Shown: positions 24,541-33,915, numbered from the stretch's first letter. The stretch is DNA of 43,309 bases from Myxococcales bacterium (GCA_009692605.1 SHYV01000004.1:1-43309), one strand, 5' to 3'. Notes: generated by a model not told the origin, from the sequence alone. Made by a program: numbers and translations.

Positions 24541-27003
24541 ATGCCCAGCCCGCGCTCCCGAATCCTGAGCCTGATCGCCCCGCTCGCGCTGCTCGTGGGC
24601 TGCGGCCCCGACAACAAGTTCTCCACGTTCAACGCGGAGCCCGAGGTCGAGATCCTGACGCCCGCCGACGGCTCGACGGTGCTCGCCGGCACCACGCTCG
24701 CCTTGCTCGGCAGCGCGAGCGACGCCGACGATGCCCACGCGGACCTCACGGCGCGCTGGTTTGTGAATGACGCAGAGGCCTGTGACAGCGCGGCGCCGGC
24801 CTCCGATGGCACCACCACCTGCGCCATCACCGTCCCCGACACCGACGCCTTGTCCATCCGGCTGCAAGCGACCGACCTGCGTGGCGCAGCCGGGGTGGAC
24901 CACGTTGACCTCGTGGTCACCCCGAACGAAGCGCCGACCGCCACGATCGTGAGCCCGACGACCGAGGGCCTGTACTACTCGGATACGCTCATCCTGTACT
25001 CGGGCGTGGTCGCCGACGCGGACGAGGACGAGGACGCGCTCACCGTCTGGTGGGAGGATGGCGCGACGCGGCTCGACGACGTGGAGGCCCAACCCACCTC
25101 CTCGGGCGTCGTGCTCGGCTACTCCACCTTGGCAGAGGGCCCGCATGCCATCGAGCTGCACGCGCTGGACGGGGCCGGGAACGAGGGGGTCGCCACCGTG
25201 CTCATCGAGGTGGGCCCGCCCAACTCCGCCCCAAGCTGTGGCATCACCGAGCCTGCGGACTCAACCGTCGGCCGCGAGGGGCAAGCGGTCACCTTCCGCG
25301 GGACGGTCGCGGACGCCGACCTCGCCTCCGACCTCTTGGTCGCGACGTGGACGAGCGACAAGGACGGCCCGCTGGGCAGCAGCGCGCCCACCAGCGGGGG
25401 CACCGTCACGTTTCCGTTTTCAGGGCTGACCCTCAACTCCCACGTCATTTCGCTGCACGTGGTCGACGAGGTGGGCGCCACCTGTACGGCCGAGGTGCTG
25501 TACACAGTAGGATCCCCGCCGACGATCGCCCTGGATCTGCCGCTGTCGGACGAGGCGGTGAACGAGGGCGAATCGCTCACCTTCTCGGCGCTCGTCTCCG
25601 ACGGCGAAGACGCGCCGGCGGCCTTGACCGTGATGTGGGAGAGCGACGTCGACGGGGTGTTCCACGAGGCGCCGCCCGACAGCGGGGGCGTGGCGCAATT
25701 CCTCGACGACGCCCTCTCGCGCGGCGACCACGCGCTGACGGTGACCGTCACCGACAGCGACGGCCTCACCTCCACCGCGCTCGGGACCTTCACCGTCAAC
25801 GGCCTCCCGTCGGCACCCGGCGTCTCGCTCTCCCCGGCCTCCCCCAGCACCGACGACGACGTGCGGGTGTCCGTGGACAGCCCGTCCGTAGACCCCGAAG
25901 GCGACGCCCTCACCCTCGCTTACGTCTGGCTGCTCGACGGCCTCGCCTCCACCGCGAGCACGAGCGCTACCGTCCCCGCCAGCGCGACCACGCGCGGCGA
26001 CGTCTGGACGGTGGAGGTGACCGCCACCGACGGGCTCGGCACAAGCCCAGCCGGTCTGGCCTCGGTCACCATCCGCAACACCGCGCCCACCGCGCCGGGC
26101 GTAGAGATCACGCCGGCCGACGCCGAAGACAGCGACGACCTGACCTGCGCCGTGACCACGGCCAGCACAGACGCAGACGGGGACGTCCTGACCTACAGCT
26201 TCCGATGGGACGTAGACGGCGTGGAATACACCTCGGCGACCGACTCGGCCACGACCAGCAGCGTCAGCGGAGCAGACGTGGCCGGAGGCCAACTCTGGAC
26301 CTGCGAGGTGGAGGCGGGGGATGGCACCGACGTGGGTACGGGCACGGCCGACGTGCTCGTAGTGGAGTCGGCGTGCGACAGCGCGCTCAGCTTTGACGGT
26401 GTCGACGACGCGGCTTCCTTCTCGAACGTCTCCGGGCTGGGCAGCGGCTTCACCTTCGAAGCGTGGATGCGGGGAACGCCCACCAGCAGCCACGGGCCCC
26501 TCCTCTCCACGAACTGCGGGGGCCTGTTCTGGACCGCCTCGGGGTTGTGGGCCGAGATCTACCCGGACTGCTCGGGCACGATCACCCGGTACACCAACTA
26601 CGAGAGCGAACTCGCGGTCGCTTGGCCGACGGATTGGTTCCACCTCAGCGTCGTCGTGACCACCGCCACGGTGACGGTGTACGTCAACGGCACGTCCGTC
26701 GGGTCCGATACCCTGTTCGTTGACGGCGGCGTGTCCGGCACCTACGGCTCCGGGATCGGCGCCCGCTTCGAGCGCGGCAGCCCGAGCTCGTTCTGGACGC
26801 AGGTGGACTTCGCGGACGTGCTGCTCAACGCGGGAAGTTCGCGATCCGGCGCCTTCACCCCAAGCTACCCGCTCGTCGCCACGGGCGACACCCACCTACA
26901 CTACGACTTCACTGAGGGCGCCGGGAGCACCCTCAACGACGCGGTGGGTACCCGCGACGGGACGATCCTCGGGGCGACGTGGGTGGAGGCCTGCCTGCCG
27001 TAG
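24541..27003 (+). CDS. Lipoprotein with six Ig-like repeats and a LamG domain
   Basis: This 820-residue predicted lipoprotein has signal MPSPRSRILSLIAPLALLVGC (cysteine 21). Residues 35-610 hold six Ig-like units of about 85-100 residues. The first four are of one type (openings like VEILTPADGSTV and ALDLPLSDEAVNEG); the last two open with APGVxxxP and resemble the units of the gene at 15775. The C-terminal part, from about 615 (LSFDGVDDAASF), is a concanavalin-like LamG domain containing FTFEAWMRGT and a closing LHYDFTEGAG, usually carbohydrate-binding. It is likely a surface-exposed adhesin or glycan-binding protein. It is divergent from icmF. Confidence 0.88.
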   Translation: MPSPRSRILSLIAPLALLVGCGPDNKFSTFNAEPEVEILTPADGSTVLAGTTLALLGSASDADDAHADLTARWFVNDAEACDSAAPASDGTTTCAITVPDTDALSIRLQATDLRGAAGVDHVDLVVTPNEAPTATIVSPTTEGLYYSDTLILYSGVVADADEDEDALTVWWEDGATRLDDVEAQPTSSGVVLGYSTLAEGPHAIELHALDGAGNEGVATVLIEVGPPNSAPSCGITEPADSTVGREGQAVTFRGTVADADLASDLLVATWTSDKDGPLGSSAPTSGGTVTFPFSGLTLNSHVISLHVVDEVGATCTAEVLYTVGSPPTIALDLPLSDEAVNEGESLTFSALVSDGEDAPAALTVMWESDVDGVFHEAPPDSGGVAQFLDDALSRGDHALTVTVTDSDGLTSTALGTFTVNGLPSAPGVSLSPASPSTDDDVRVSVDSPSVDPEGDALTLAYVWLLDGLASTASTSATVPASATTRGDVWTVEVTATDGLGTSPAGLASVTIRNTAPTAPGVEITPADAEDSDDLTCAVTTASTDADGDVLTYSFRWDVDGVEYTSATDSATTSSVSGADVAGGQLWTCEVEAGDGTDVGTGTADVLVVESACDSALSFDGVDDAASFSNVSGLGSGFTFEAWMRGTPTSSHGPLLSTNCGGLFWTASGLWAEIYPDCSGTITRYTNYESELAVAWPTDWFHLSVVVTTATVTVYVNGTSVGSDTLFVDGGVSGTYGSGIGARFERGSPSSFWTQVDFADVLLNAGSSRSGAFTPSYPLVATGDTHLHYDFTEGAGSTLNDAVGTRDGTILGATWVEACLP

Positions 27004-27023
27004 TTGGAGCGCCGACCAAGACT

Positions 27024-28082
27024 TCAGGGCGCGTAGCTGCCGTCGGGCCCGGGGAACGAGCTGCCGTCGCTGTACGTGCCGGGGCTCCAGTCGCCCATCG
27101 AGCCGGAGACGTAGGCGTGGTGCGTATAGTTCGCGCCAGTCACCTCGGGGGAGAGCACCAGGGAGGCGTCATCGACGATGTCCGGCCCGCCTTCGTCGCC
27201 GTACGGGGCGGAGGCGAGCACGGTGGAGCCGTTGGACGCGACCAGCGCGGGTCTGTCCCCCTCGTTGTTCAGCGCGACGCCGTACTGCAGGCTGTGGTCC
27301 TCATTGTCGGCGACAAAGAACCGAGCGTTAGACGCTGAAAGTCGTCCAACGGACCCGCCGCCGAAGACGACGACGACCTGCCCCGCGTAGAGGTAGGTCG
27401 GCGTGGGGAAGGTGTGGCGGGCGAGGGACAGGTCAGCGTCCCAGAGCGAGACCCCGGATATGTCGACGGTCACCCCCGCCGCGTTGGCGATCTCGACGAA
27501 CTCGTCGTCAACCGGGTCGGGGTCTCCGTCCTTGTTCGGGTCCGCGGTCGTGGCCGGGTCGGCGAGGACCTCGTTGAACACGAGATCGCCGGGCTGCACG
27601 GCGGACATGGTGACCTCGAGCGGCATCGGGTCAAGATCGGCGCCCTCGGCCCGGACCGTGATGTCGACCGAGCCTTCGAACAACGGCTGCCCGACGTCGT
27701 GCTCATAGAACTCGAGGACCGCCGAATCAGACGAGGCGATGGTGGAGGAGGCGGTCACATCCGAGGTGGAGCCGTCGCTCCAGGTCGCGGTCACGACGAC
27801 GTTGACCGTGTCGCGCGTAGTGATCCGGGTGACTCCGGGGACGAGTCGGGCCACGACCGAGCGCAGCTCGACGGGGTCGGTGTCGGCGTCAGTGTCGGCG
27901 TCAGTGTCGGCGTCAGCGTCGGCGTCAGTGTCGGCGTCAGCGTCGGTGTCGGCGTCCCCGTCGAGGTCCTGACCGGGGTCGGTGGTGCCGAGCGTATTGT
28001 CGATGCAGCCGCCCAGCGGGGTGAGCAAAACGGGGAGCAGGGCGGGGAGCAGGAGAGCGAGAACGACAGCGCGCGACGACAT
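27024..28082 (-). CDS. Lamin-tail-domain lipoprotein with acidic linker
   Basis: This 352-residue predicted lipoprotein starts at the ATG at 28082, which gives the signal MSSRAVVLALLLPALLPVLL ending at cysteine 26 (TPLGGC). The longer open frame only adds a glycine/arginine-rich shadow of the upstream gene. The signal is followed by a strikingly acidic Asp-Ala-Asp-Thr linker (about residues 36-66), a beta domain (70-160) and a lamin-tail domain from about 162. The last includes DLVFNEVLADPATT, DDEFVEIANAAG and VSLWDADL, as in secreted LTD proteins. LTD domains often sit beside nucleases or at cell surfaces; no nuclease is present here. It follows the membrane protein pair by 41 bases. Confidence 0.85.
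   Translation of the reverse strand: MSSRAVVLALLLPALLPVLLTPLGGCIDNTLGTTDPGQDLDGDADTDADADTDADADADTDADTDADTDPVELRSVVARLVPGVTRITTRDTVNVVVTATWSDGSTSDVTASSTIASSDSAVLEFYEHDVGQPLFEGSVDITVRAEGADLDPMPLEVTMSAVQPGDLVFNEVLADPATTADPNKDGDPDPVDDEFVEIANAAGVTVDISGVSLWDADLSLARHTFPTPTYLYAGQVVVVFGGGSVGRLSASNARFFVADNEDHSLQYGVALNNEGDRPALVASNGSTVLASAPYGDEGGPDIVDDASLVLSPEVTGANYTHHAYVSGSMGDWSPGTYSDGSSFPGPDGSYAP
27876..27956. repeat. Simple repeat coding the Asp-rich linker
   Basis: Units of GTCGGC and GTCAGT/GTCAGC alternate for about 80 bases. On the reverse strand they encode Asp-Ala and Asp-Thr pairs. Such tracts expand and contract easily by slippage in steps that keep the frame, and each step adds negative charge to the linker. 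Confidence 0.75.
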
Positions 28083-28123
28083 GGCAGGGTCCGGTGCAGG
28101 CAGGTCGGTATCCGGTCGGCGCG

Positions 28124-30346
28124 TCACAAGCTGGGAGGTGGCCCGATCTCGGACCCGGTGGTCCCGCCGCCCCCGCCCGAGCCCGGCCCGCCCGAGCCCG
28201 GCCCGCCCGAGCCCGGCCCGCCCGAGCCCGGCCCGCCCCCCCCGCCCGGGCTGCCGGGAGCCCCGCTGCCCGGCACGGCCGAGGTCGCCGGGGCGATCTC
28301 CCGATCCGCCAGGTCCGCCCCGGCGGAGGGCAGCTCCCAGACCGTCATGTGGTAGACGGCAGGCGCCTTGTCGGGCGGCAGGTCCATCGGCTGCGAGGAC
28401 CACGGGACGAGGTCCCCCACGATGGGCACGCCAAGCTGTGGGCGGGTGGGGTCGCCCCGCTTGAGCTCGTCATACTCGGTGCCGGGCAGGTTGATCGCGG
28501 CGGTAAGGCGGCGGGTGGCGGCCTTGTAGAGCTCCCCGCCTCGGCGCGGGTCCACGAGGTAGTACCCCCGCTCATGCATGATCACCCGTCGGTAGTTGTT
28601 GGTCTTGGCGAAGGCGAGCAGGGTCTCGATGGTCAACGACGAGAGGTCGGCGTCGTGTGCGTCGCGCGACAAGGCACCGAGGGCATCGGGGACAGGCCCG
28701 GTGGTGGCGTCCTGACGGGCCTGGTAGCGTAAGCGCGCCCCGGCGTCGCCGCCGGCGTTCACCGGCCGTAGCGCGGGCGGCACCGCGGCGGGCGACGCCC
28801 ATGACCGGTAGACCCGCTGCCCGTGCACGATCTGGTAGAGGTAAAGCAGATCCTGCTGCTGGTCGAATGGCAGCTCGACGATGCCCGAGAACTGCGTTGC
28901 GTCGATCCCCTTGTAGTAGTCCGGGATGATGATCCGGTTGAGCTTCAACGGCGAGCGGAACCAGCGGCTATCGGCGTCCCCCTCGTTCACCGCACCTCGC
29001 CCCCACCTTCCCATCGGCTGCATGATGGTGGCCGCGATCACCAACGGCGCCAGCCACGCCCGCCAGCGCGAGCGCGCCAGCCCGCAAGCGACCATCACCA
29101 CCGACGCGACGATGACATAGCTCCCGAGCCGGTAGGGGGCGAACATGCGCGACATACCAGGAATGAACTGGAACATCAGCGTATAGGGCAGCCGAAGCAC
29201 CATGTCCTTGTCCACTCCGAAGCGCGTGACCTCCTGAGCGTCGCCCGTACCGATGCGCAGGAACGGACCGAGCGTGCCCACGTAGAAAAACGCCCACACC
29301 CCGAGCCACCCCCAGCTGCGCGACCGCAGCAACGCCGGTAGCAAGCCGAAGACCAGGACCGTCCACTGGAGCGACTCGTTCAGGGACGGGTCGAACGGGT
29401 ACGTCGCCGACCACGTCGACCCAATCGTCCGGTGGATGGAGGCGAGCAGGTTCTCGGCGTAGGTCTGCGGGCGCAGCGGGGCGTAGGCCACGGTGTCGTA
29501 GGCCGGGTACGGCAGGAAGAAGGTCATTTCGGGCAACGCCGATGCCCCCCCCGAATTGCTGCCGCTCTGCGGCATCGCGTACGGCAGGATGAACGGCCCC
29601 GCGACGAAGACCACGCCCAGGAACACCCCGACCGTGGCACGGATCACGCCGATCGCGTTGACCCTCGAACGCTCGGCGAGCAGGTGCTTCACGAACCACA
29701 CCCCAGAGAACACCAGCGTAAACAGCCCGTAGAACCAGTAATAAGCCCCTGCAAGGCCGAAGACGGCTCCCGCCAACAGGCCGGCGGCGAGAGTTCGGCG
29801 CCGGAGCGCCCGGTCGAGCACAGCCGGGTAGAGCAGCACCCACCAGAGGATCGCTTGGCGCAGCCCGCACGACTGCACCTCCTGGATGCACAGCGGGTTC
29901 ACCACCGCGAGGGAGCAGGCCGCCACCGAGGCGCTGACGCTGCCCGAGAAGTACCGGGAGGTGCCGTAGCCGGCGAGCCCGTTCAGCGTCAGGATCGCGA
30001 GGATCTTGAGGTTGTAGGAGCCTGGAAAGCCGACCAATTTCTCCAGCGGGTAGGAGATGGCCAGCACGTCCATGACGTTGCCGGTCTCCGGGTAGCGCCC
30101 GAGGCCGACGAACTCGACCCACGTTTTCACGAGCCCAAGGTCGGCGGCCATCACTCCGTCGAGTGACATATAATGCCAGTTATATCTCCATAACCAACCA
30201 CCAAGCTCCCCGCCCCCGAGCACGACCGTGTCATAGTTCGGCCCCATGGGCCAGGTGATCGCCACCGCCGCGATGACCGAGACGAGCAGCGCTGCGATCA
30301 CTCCGGCGACCTCGCGCGGCCGCCCTTCGAGGCGCAGCCGCTTCAC
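28124..30346 (-). CDS. Multi-pass membrane protein, GT-C/YfhO-like
   Basis: This 740-residue protein has about ten or more hydrophobic segments in its first 450 residues. A large soluble domain follows (about 455-680), then a Gly/Pro/Ser tail with four PGSGG copies. The layout (an early acidic loop, alternating helices and a C-terminal soluble domain) resembles GT-C glycosyltransferases or YfhO-type proteins that use polyprenyl-linked sugars, but I see no certain catalytic motif. It starts with GTG inside the stop of the preceding membrane protein (GTGA), so the two are coupled and may act as a pair. Predicted location: inner membrane. Confidence 0.82.
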   Translation of the reverse strand: MKRLRLEGRPREVAGVIAALLVSVIAAVAITWPMGPNYDTVVLGGGELGGWLWRYNWHYMSLDGVMAADLGLVKTWVEFVGLGRYPETGNVMDVLAISYPLEKLVGFPGSYNLKILAILTLNGLAGYGTSRYFSGSVSASVAACSLAVVNPLCIQEVQSCGLRQAILWWVLLYPAVLDRALRRRTLAAGLLAGAVFGLAGAYYWFYGLFTLVFSGVWFVKHLLAERSRVNAIGVIRATVGVFLGVVFVAGPFILPYAMPQSGSNSGGASALPEMTFFLPYPAYDTVAYAPLRPQTYAENLLASIHRTIGSTWSATYPFDPSLNESLQWTVLVFGLLPALLRSRSWGWLGVWAFFYVGTLGPFLRIGTGDAQEVTRFGVDKDMVLRLPYTLMFQFIPGMSRMFAPYRLGSYVIVASVVMVACGLARSRWRAWLAPLVIAATIMQPMGRWGRGAVNEGDADSRWFRSPLKLNRIIIPDYYKGIDATQFSGIVELPFDQQQDLLYLYQIVHGQRVYRSWASPAAVPPALRPVNAGGDAGARLRYQARQDATTGPVPDALGALSRDAHDADLSSLTIETLLAFAKTNNYRRVIMHERGYYLVDPRRGGELYKAATRRLTAAINLPGTEYDELKRGDPTRPQLGVPIVGDLVPWSSQPMDLPPDKAPAVYHMTVWELPSAGADLADREIAPATSAVPGSGAPGSPGGGGGPGSGGPGSGGPGSGGPGSGGGGGTTGSEIGPPPSL
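28179..28238. repeat. Four perfect 15-base tandem copies (PGSGG tail)
   Basis: GAGCCCGGCCCGCCC is repeated four times with no mismatch. On the reverse strand it encodes four in-frame Gly-Gly-Pro-Gly-Ser units near the C-terminus of the membrane protein. Perfect identity points to recent expansion. Confidence 0.85.
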
Positions 30347-32079
30347 GACGCGCCTCCGGCATCCGGGTCGTCGAGCCGCCAGACCCGCTCCCCGGCTCCG
30401 GTGTCTACGGTCTCCGGGCCGAGCGCCGTGCGCAGGATTCCGAGCACCTGAGAGAGGCGCTCCGAAGGGTACATCCGCTCGTGGACGACGATGTAGCGCA
30501 CGCCGACCCGGGCCAGCGCCCGGCCGGCCACCACGAGGTCGAGGCTCCCCAGCGAGGGCGGCAGCGAGTCCACCTGTCCGCCCTCGGCCACCAGCAGCGC
30601 GCGCGCAAGGTGCGACCGCTGAAGAATGGGAGGCAGGGGCTCGTTGAGGGAGTAGGGGATCGGTCGGCCAGTCATCGTCTGGTAATGCAGGTAGACCGCT
30701 CGTTCGAGGTTGGGCACGTTGATCGGCAGGTCAACGACAGCGCCGGGGGTCGGATCGTCGTGCATGGCGTACACGTACGCGGGGATGTCCGTCCTGGATC
30801 GGGCGATGGGCCAGGGGGCAGGAGACGCCAGCAGGGACTCGCCGATCATCAGCGCCCCCGCCACACCGTGTACCCAGCCGGGTCGTCGCGCGAGCCCACC
30901 CACCGCGAGGATGCCCAGTCCCAGCTGCACCCCCATCACGAAGCGGAACGGGTGGGAGATGCGCTGGAACACCGGGATGGCCTTGAACAGCGGCAAGAAC
31001 GGGAGCGGGATCTTTCGGTCGTCCACGGTGACGTACCCGCCGTTGACGTACAGGTACGGGCCCAGACACAGCACCCCGAACACCGCGACCCAGATCATCC
31101 AGTGCAGCCGGTCCGCGGGCCGCAGCGAGTGAACGCCGAGCGCGGCGAGCAGCGTCAGGCACCAGCCCACGTAGGTGACGATCAGCAGGTCCTCTCCCGT
31201 CATCGCCTTCAGGTCCGGGCTGTAGAACTTGCCCGGGTGCCAGAGGCTGACCACGTCGGTCATGTTGTGGTTCATCAGGGATTGGAGGACGAAATCTTCG
31301 TCCCGGTGCACGATCGCATCGGCGGCGTCGAGCGTCGAGGCGAACACCATCAAGACAGGCGCAACGAGCACAAGGCCGAGCGCGACGCCGAACACCGCCG
31401 GCACCGGCAGCGCGCGCCAGTGGACGCGGTCACGACGGGCCCAGGCATGCGTCCCGAGCAATACAACGGCGCCGATCACGGCAAAAAGGCCAAAGTAGAA
31501 GTTCGCGATGACGGTCAGCGCACCGGTGACCCCGGCAACGATGGCGCGCGCGGGTCCCGGCCGCTCGTAGAGCCGCAGCGAGGCCAGCGTGGTGAACGGC
31601 AAGCCGGCCGCGAACAGCGTCTCGGTGATGCCGTTGTAGGCCTGAGCGATCAGGTGGGGGCTCCCGGCGTAGGCGATCGCGACGAGGAAGGCGAGACGGT
31701 CAGTGCGCGGCCCGGCCCCTTGAAGCGTCGTCAGGACGTGGCGCCCGAGCAACCACGCCGAGAAGCCGGCCGCCCAGAAACAGACGAACATGATCGCGTT
31801 GATCGCGGCGACCGGGCCCAGCGCCCACTGGATGGGCAAGGTGATGACCGCGCCGAACGTGTCGATGAAGAAGAGACGGCTGGTGTCCGGGAAGTGCATC
31901 AGGCCCGTCGACAGCGGGAGCCGCCCCTCCGCAAGCTCGCCCGCCACCCACCAGTAGCCCCAGATGTGGTTCCACACGTCGTTGCCGGGGTGCCCGAGCA
32001 CAGCGCTGGTCGGCTGGATCAACGTCGGCCAAGTCACCAGCGTGGCGAGCAGGAAGGTAGCGAGGACGGCAGGACGCAT
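30343..32079 (-). CDS. Multi-pass membrane protein, GT-C-like, first of a pair
   Basis: This 578-residue protein begins at ATG 32079 and has about ten to twelve hydrophobic segments in its first 410 residues, followed by a soluble domain of about 160 residues. An early loop has GNDVWNHIWGYWWV and later FIDTFGAVITLP, similar in position to the loops of GT-C glycosyltransferases. The C-terminal domain has VVDLPINVPNLERAVYLHYQ, and the same theme (ELPFDQQQDLLYLYQIVHGQ) occurs in the next gene, so the two are paralogues. A role in polyprenyl-linked sugar transfer or surface polymer export is an inference from fold type only. Confidence 0.83.
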   Translation of the reverse strand: MRPAVLATFLLATLVTWPTLIQPTSAVLGHPGNDVWNHIWGYWWVAGELAEGRLPLSTGLMHFPDTSRLFFIDTFGAVITLPIQWALGPVAAINAIMFVCFWAAGFSAWLLGRHVLTTLQGAGPRTDRLAFLVAIAYAGSPHLIAQAYNGITETLFAAGLPFTTLASLRLYERPGPARAIVAGVTGALTVIANFYFGLFAVIGAVVLLGTHAWARRDRVHWRALPVPAVFGVALGLVLVAPVLMVFASTLDAADAIVHRDEDFVLQSLMNHNMTDVVSLWHPGKFYSPDLKAMTGEDLLIVTYVGWCLTLLAALGVHSLRPADRLHWMIWVAVFGVLCLGPYLYVNGGYVTVDDRKIPLPFLPLFKAIPVFQRISHPFRFVMGVQLGLGILAVGGLARRPGWVHGVAGALMIGESLLASPAPWPIARSRTDIPAYVYAMHDDPTPGAVVDLPINVPNLERAVYLHYQTMTGRPIPYSLNEPLPPILQRSHLARALLVAEGGQVDSLPPSLGSLDLVVAGRALARVGVRYIVVHERMYPSERLSQVLGILRTALGPETVDTGAGERVWRLDDPDAGGAS

Positions 32080-32090
32080 GAGGCCGCGAG

Positions 32091-32096
32091 AGTATA
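32091..32096 (-). promoter_or_regulatory. Possible -10 element of the membrane protein operon
   Basis: The reverse strand reads TATACT, a 5-of-6 match to TATAAT, 12 bases before the ATG at 32079. No -35 is evident. Transcription would begin almost at the start codon, giving a nearly leaderless message. Confidence 0.3.
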
Positions 32097-32173
32097 CCGC
32101 GCCCTCCGGGTTCCCCGGCTATGCTCGGTCAGTGACACGTTGGCGTGGCACCTAAAGAGGCAGCGAAATCCCC

Positions 32174-33733
32174 ATGCGTCCAGCCCTCGGCCTCCTCGCC
32201 GTCAGCTTTTTCGGGTGCAACCCCGAGAACAAGATCCAACACGTCGAGCCGAGCGACTCCGGGGCCGACCCCGCCCCGAACGTCGTGATCACCCCCGGCA
32301 CGCTGGTCTTCCCCATAGCGGACGTGGGTGAGGCGTCCACGCTTTCGTTCAACATCGCCAACGACGGGGACGCCGATTTGAACGTCTCCGGCATCGACCT
32401 CTACGGATCCGTCGCGTACGCCCTGATCACGGACTCGTCCAACTTCGCGCTCGCGCCAGGTGAGGGCCGCGACATCGAGGTCGTCTACACCGGCTTCGGC
32501 GCCGAGGATCTCGGTCAGGTCCACATCACCGACGACGACCCTGGGAACCCCGCCCCGGTGGTCTTCCTCGAGGGCGCGGCCCGGGTGCCCCTGCTCAAAA
32601 TCACGCCCAACCCGCTGTCATTTGGCAAGGTGCTGGTCGGCTGCCATCGCGATCAGCCCATCGTCCTCGAGAACGTGGGTCTGGCGACGCTCACCATCGA
32701 CAACATCGTCCAGATCGGCAACGGCTGGTCACTGGACGTCCCTTTGGATCTTCCGGCGACGCTCGATCCCGGCAGCACGGCAGAGCTCACGCTCACCGTG
32801 ACCGCCGACACCGGCGACATGGACAGTCAGGTCTGGGTGACCGCCGACGACGCGGTGGGCACACATGTCGTCAGCCAGACCGCTACCGGGGTCACCGACC
32901 CGAGCATCAAGGAGGAGTTCTGGCAGGGTGATGGGCCCTACGACAAGGGCGACATCCTGTTCTACGTGGACCAGTCGTGCTCGATGCGGGACGATCAGGC
33001 CATCCTGCAGGCGAATTTCGAGAGCTTCGCCGCGACGCTCGACTCGCTGGAACTATCATGGCAGATCGGGGTGGTCACCAGAGACAAGGGATGCTTCAAC
33101 GGCGGTATCTTGACTCCGGACACGCCTAGCGTCATCACCGCCTTCACCGAGGCGGTGGCGGGGCGGGGCGGAGACAACACCGAGGCCGGGCTGATCCTCA
33201 CCGACACCGCGCTCAAAGAGTCGCAACCGGGCGGCTGCAACGAAGGGTTCATCCGCGAGGGCAGCAAGGTCACGCTGGTGCAGGTGTCTGACGAGGTGGA
33301 GCAGTCGCCGAACCCGTGGAACTCCTATGTCACGTCCTTTCAGGCGATGGCGCCGACCGCGAGCGTCACCGCCATCGTCGGAGATGTGCCGAATGGATGC
33401 GGAGGAGGAGGCCGCTACGCGGCGCAGCCCGGCACCGGGTACTACGAAGCGAGCGTGGCGACCGGTGGGGCGTTCTTGTCGATCTGCGCCACGGATTGGA
33501 CGTCCTATTTCGCCACGATCGCCCACATGACCGCATCTGGGCTCCTCAACAGCTTTCCGCTCAGCTCTGAGCCCAACCCCGCGACGCTCACCGTTCAGGT
33601 CGATGGCTCCACCTCCCAAGACTGGACCTACGACGAGCCTGCCAACAGCATCGTCTTCAGCGACGACGCCATCCCCGAGCCCGGCTCCCACATCGTCGTC
33701 TACTTCGACCTCTTCCAGGACTGCAGCCAGTAA
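32174..33733 (+). CDS. Lipoprotein with choice-of-anchor and von Willebrand A domains
   Basis: This 519-residue predicted lipoprotein has a very short signal, MRPALGLLAVSFFGC (cysteine 15). Two choice-of-anchor-type beta domains span about 38-240 (TPGTLVFPIADVGEASTLSF and TPNPLSFGKVLVG). A von Willebrand A domain at about 258-450 has the metal-binding DxSxS motif as D266-Q-S268-C-S270. The final 65 residues form a beta domain (NPATLTVQVDGS). VWA lipoproteins of this kind usually mediate binding at the cell surface. Cysteines are scattered through the VWA part and may form disulphides. It is divergent from the membrane protein operon; an AAAGAGG lies 13 bases before the ATG, which is rather far. 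Confidence 0.86.
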   Translation: MRPALGLLAVSFFGCNPENKIQHVEPSDSGADPAPNVVITPGTLVFPIADVGEASTLSFNIANDGDADLNVSGIDLYGSVAYALITDSSNFALAPGEGRDIEVVYTGFGAEDLGQVHITDDDPGNPAPVVFLEGAARVPLLKITPNPLSFGKVLVGCHRDQPIVLENVGLATLTIDNIVQIGNGWSLDVPLDLPATLDPGSTAELTLTVTADTGDMDSQVWVTADDAVGTHVVSQTATGVTDPSIKEEFWQGDGPYDKGDILFYVDQSCSMRDDQAILQANFESFAATLDSLELSWQIGVVTRDKGCFNGGILTPDTPSVITAFTEAVAGRGGDNTEAGLILTDTALKESQPGGCNEGFIREGSKVTLVQVSDEVEQSPNPWNSYVTSFQAMAPTASVTAIVGDVPNGCGGGGRYAAQPGTGYYEASVATGGAFLSICATDWTSYFATIAHMTASGLLNSFPLSSEPNPATLTVQVDGSTSQDWTYDEPANSIVFSDDAIPEPGSHIVVYFDLFQDCSQ

Positions 33734-33812
33734 CCCTCGTTACACCCCCCGTTACAATCTTCGGCGTGTATTTCGTCACGCGGCGATATGAAATGCAGCG
33801 TGAGGAACGTGC

Positions 33813-33853
33813 GGGGGCGCGGGGGGGGGCCGCGGGAAGAGGTGGACCGGGGG
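33813..33853 (+). promoter_or_regulatory. Putative G-quadruplex upstream of aconitase
   Basis: Runs of 5, 9, 3 and 5 guanines (33813-33817, 33821-33829, 33834-33836, 33849-33853) lie on the coding strand. The first three runs alone satisfy the four-tract rule with loops of seven bases or less, because the nine-G run can supply two tracts. The block ends about 80 bases before the ATG and would be in the mRNA leader if transcription starts near 33765. Confidence 0.45.
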
Positions 33854-33915
33854 CCAGCGTGGGGATAGAAGCCAGCCCCGGCCCCGCCGTCGTGACCGGA
33901 TTCCCACCCGCCGCC

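Noticed and set aside
28179-28238. CRISPR-like repeat array
   Set aside because: The 15-base units are contiguous with no spacers and encode an in-frame PGSGG tail.
28083-28403. N-terminal extension of the lamin-tail lipoprotein
   Set aside because: The repetitive glycine/arginine sequence is the off-frame reading of the PGSGG repeat of the upstream gene.
30481-32331. A 616-codon plus-strand frame opposite the membrane protein
   Set aside because: It is rich in Arg, His, Gln and Asp with no membrane segments; the reverse strand has clear transmembrane periodicity.
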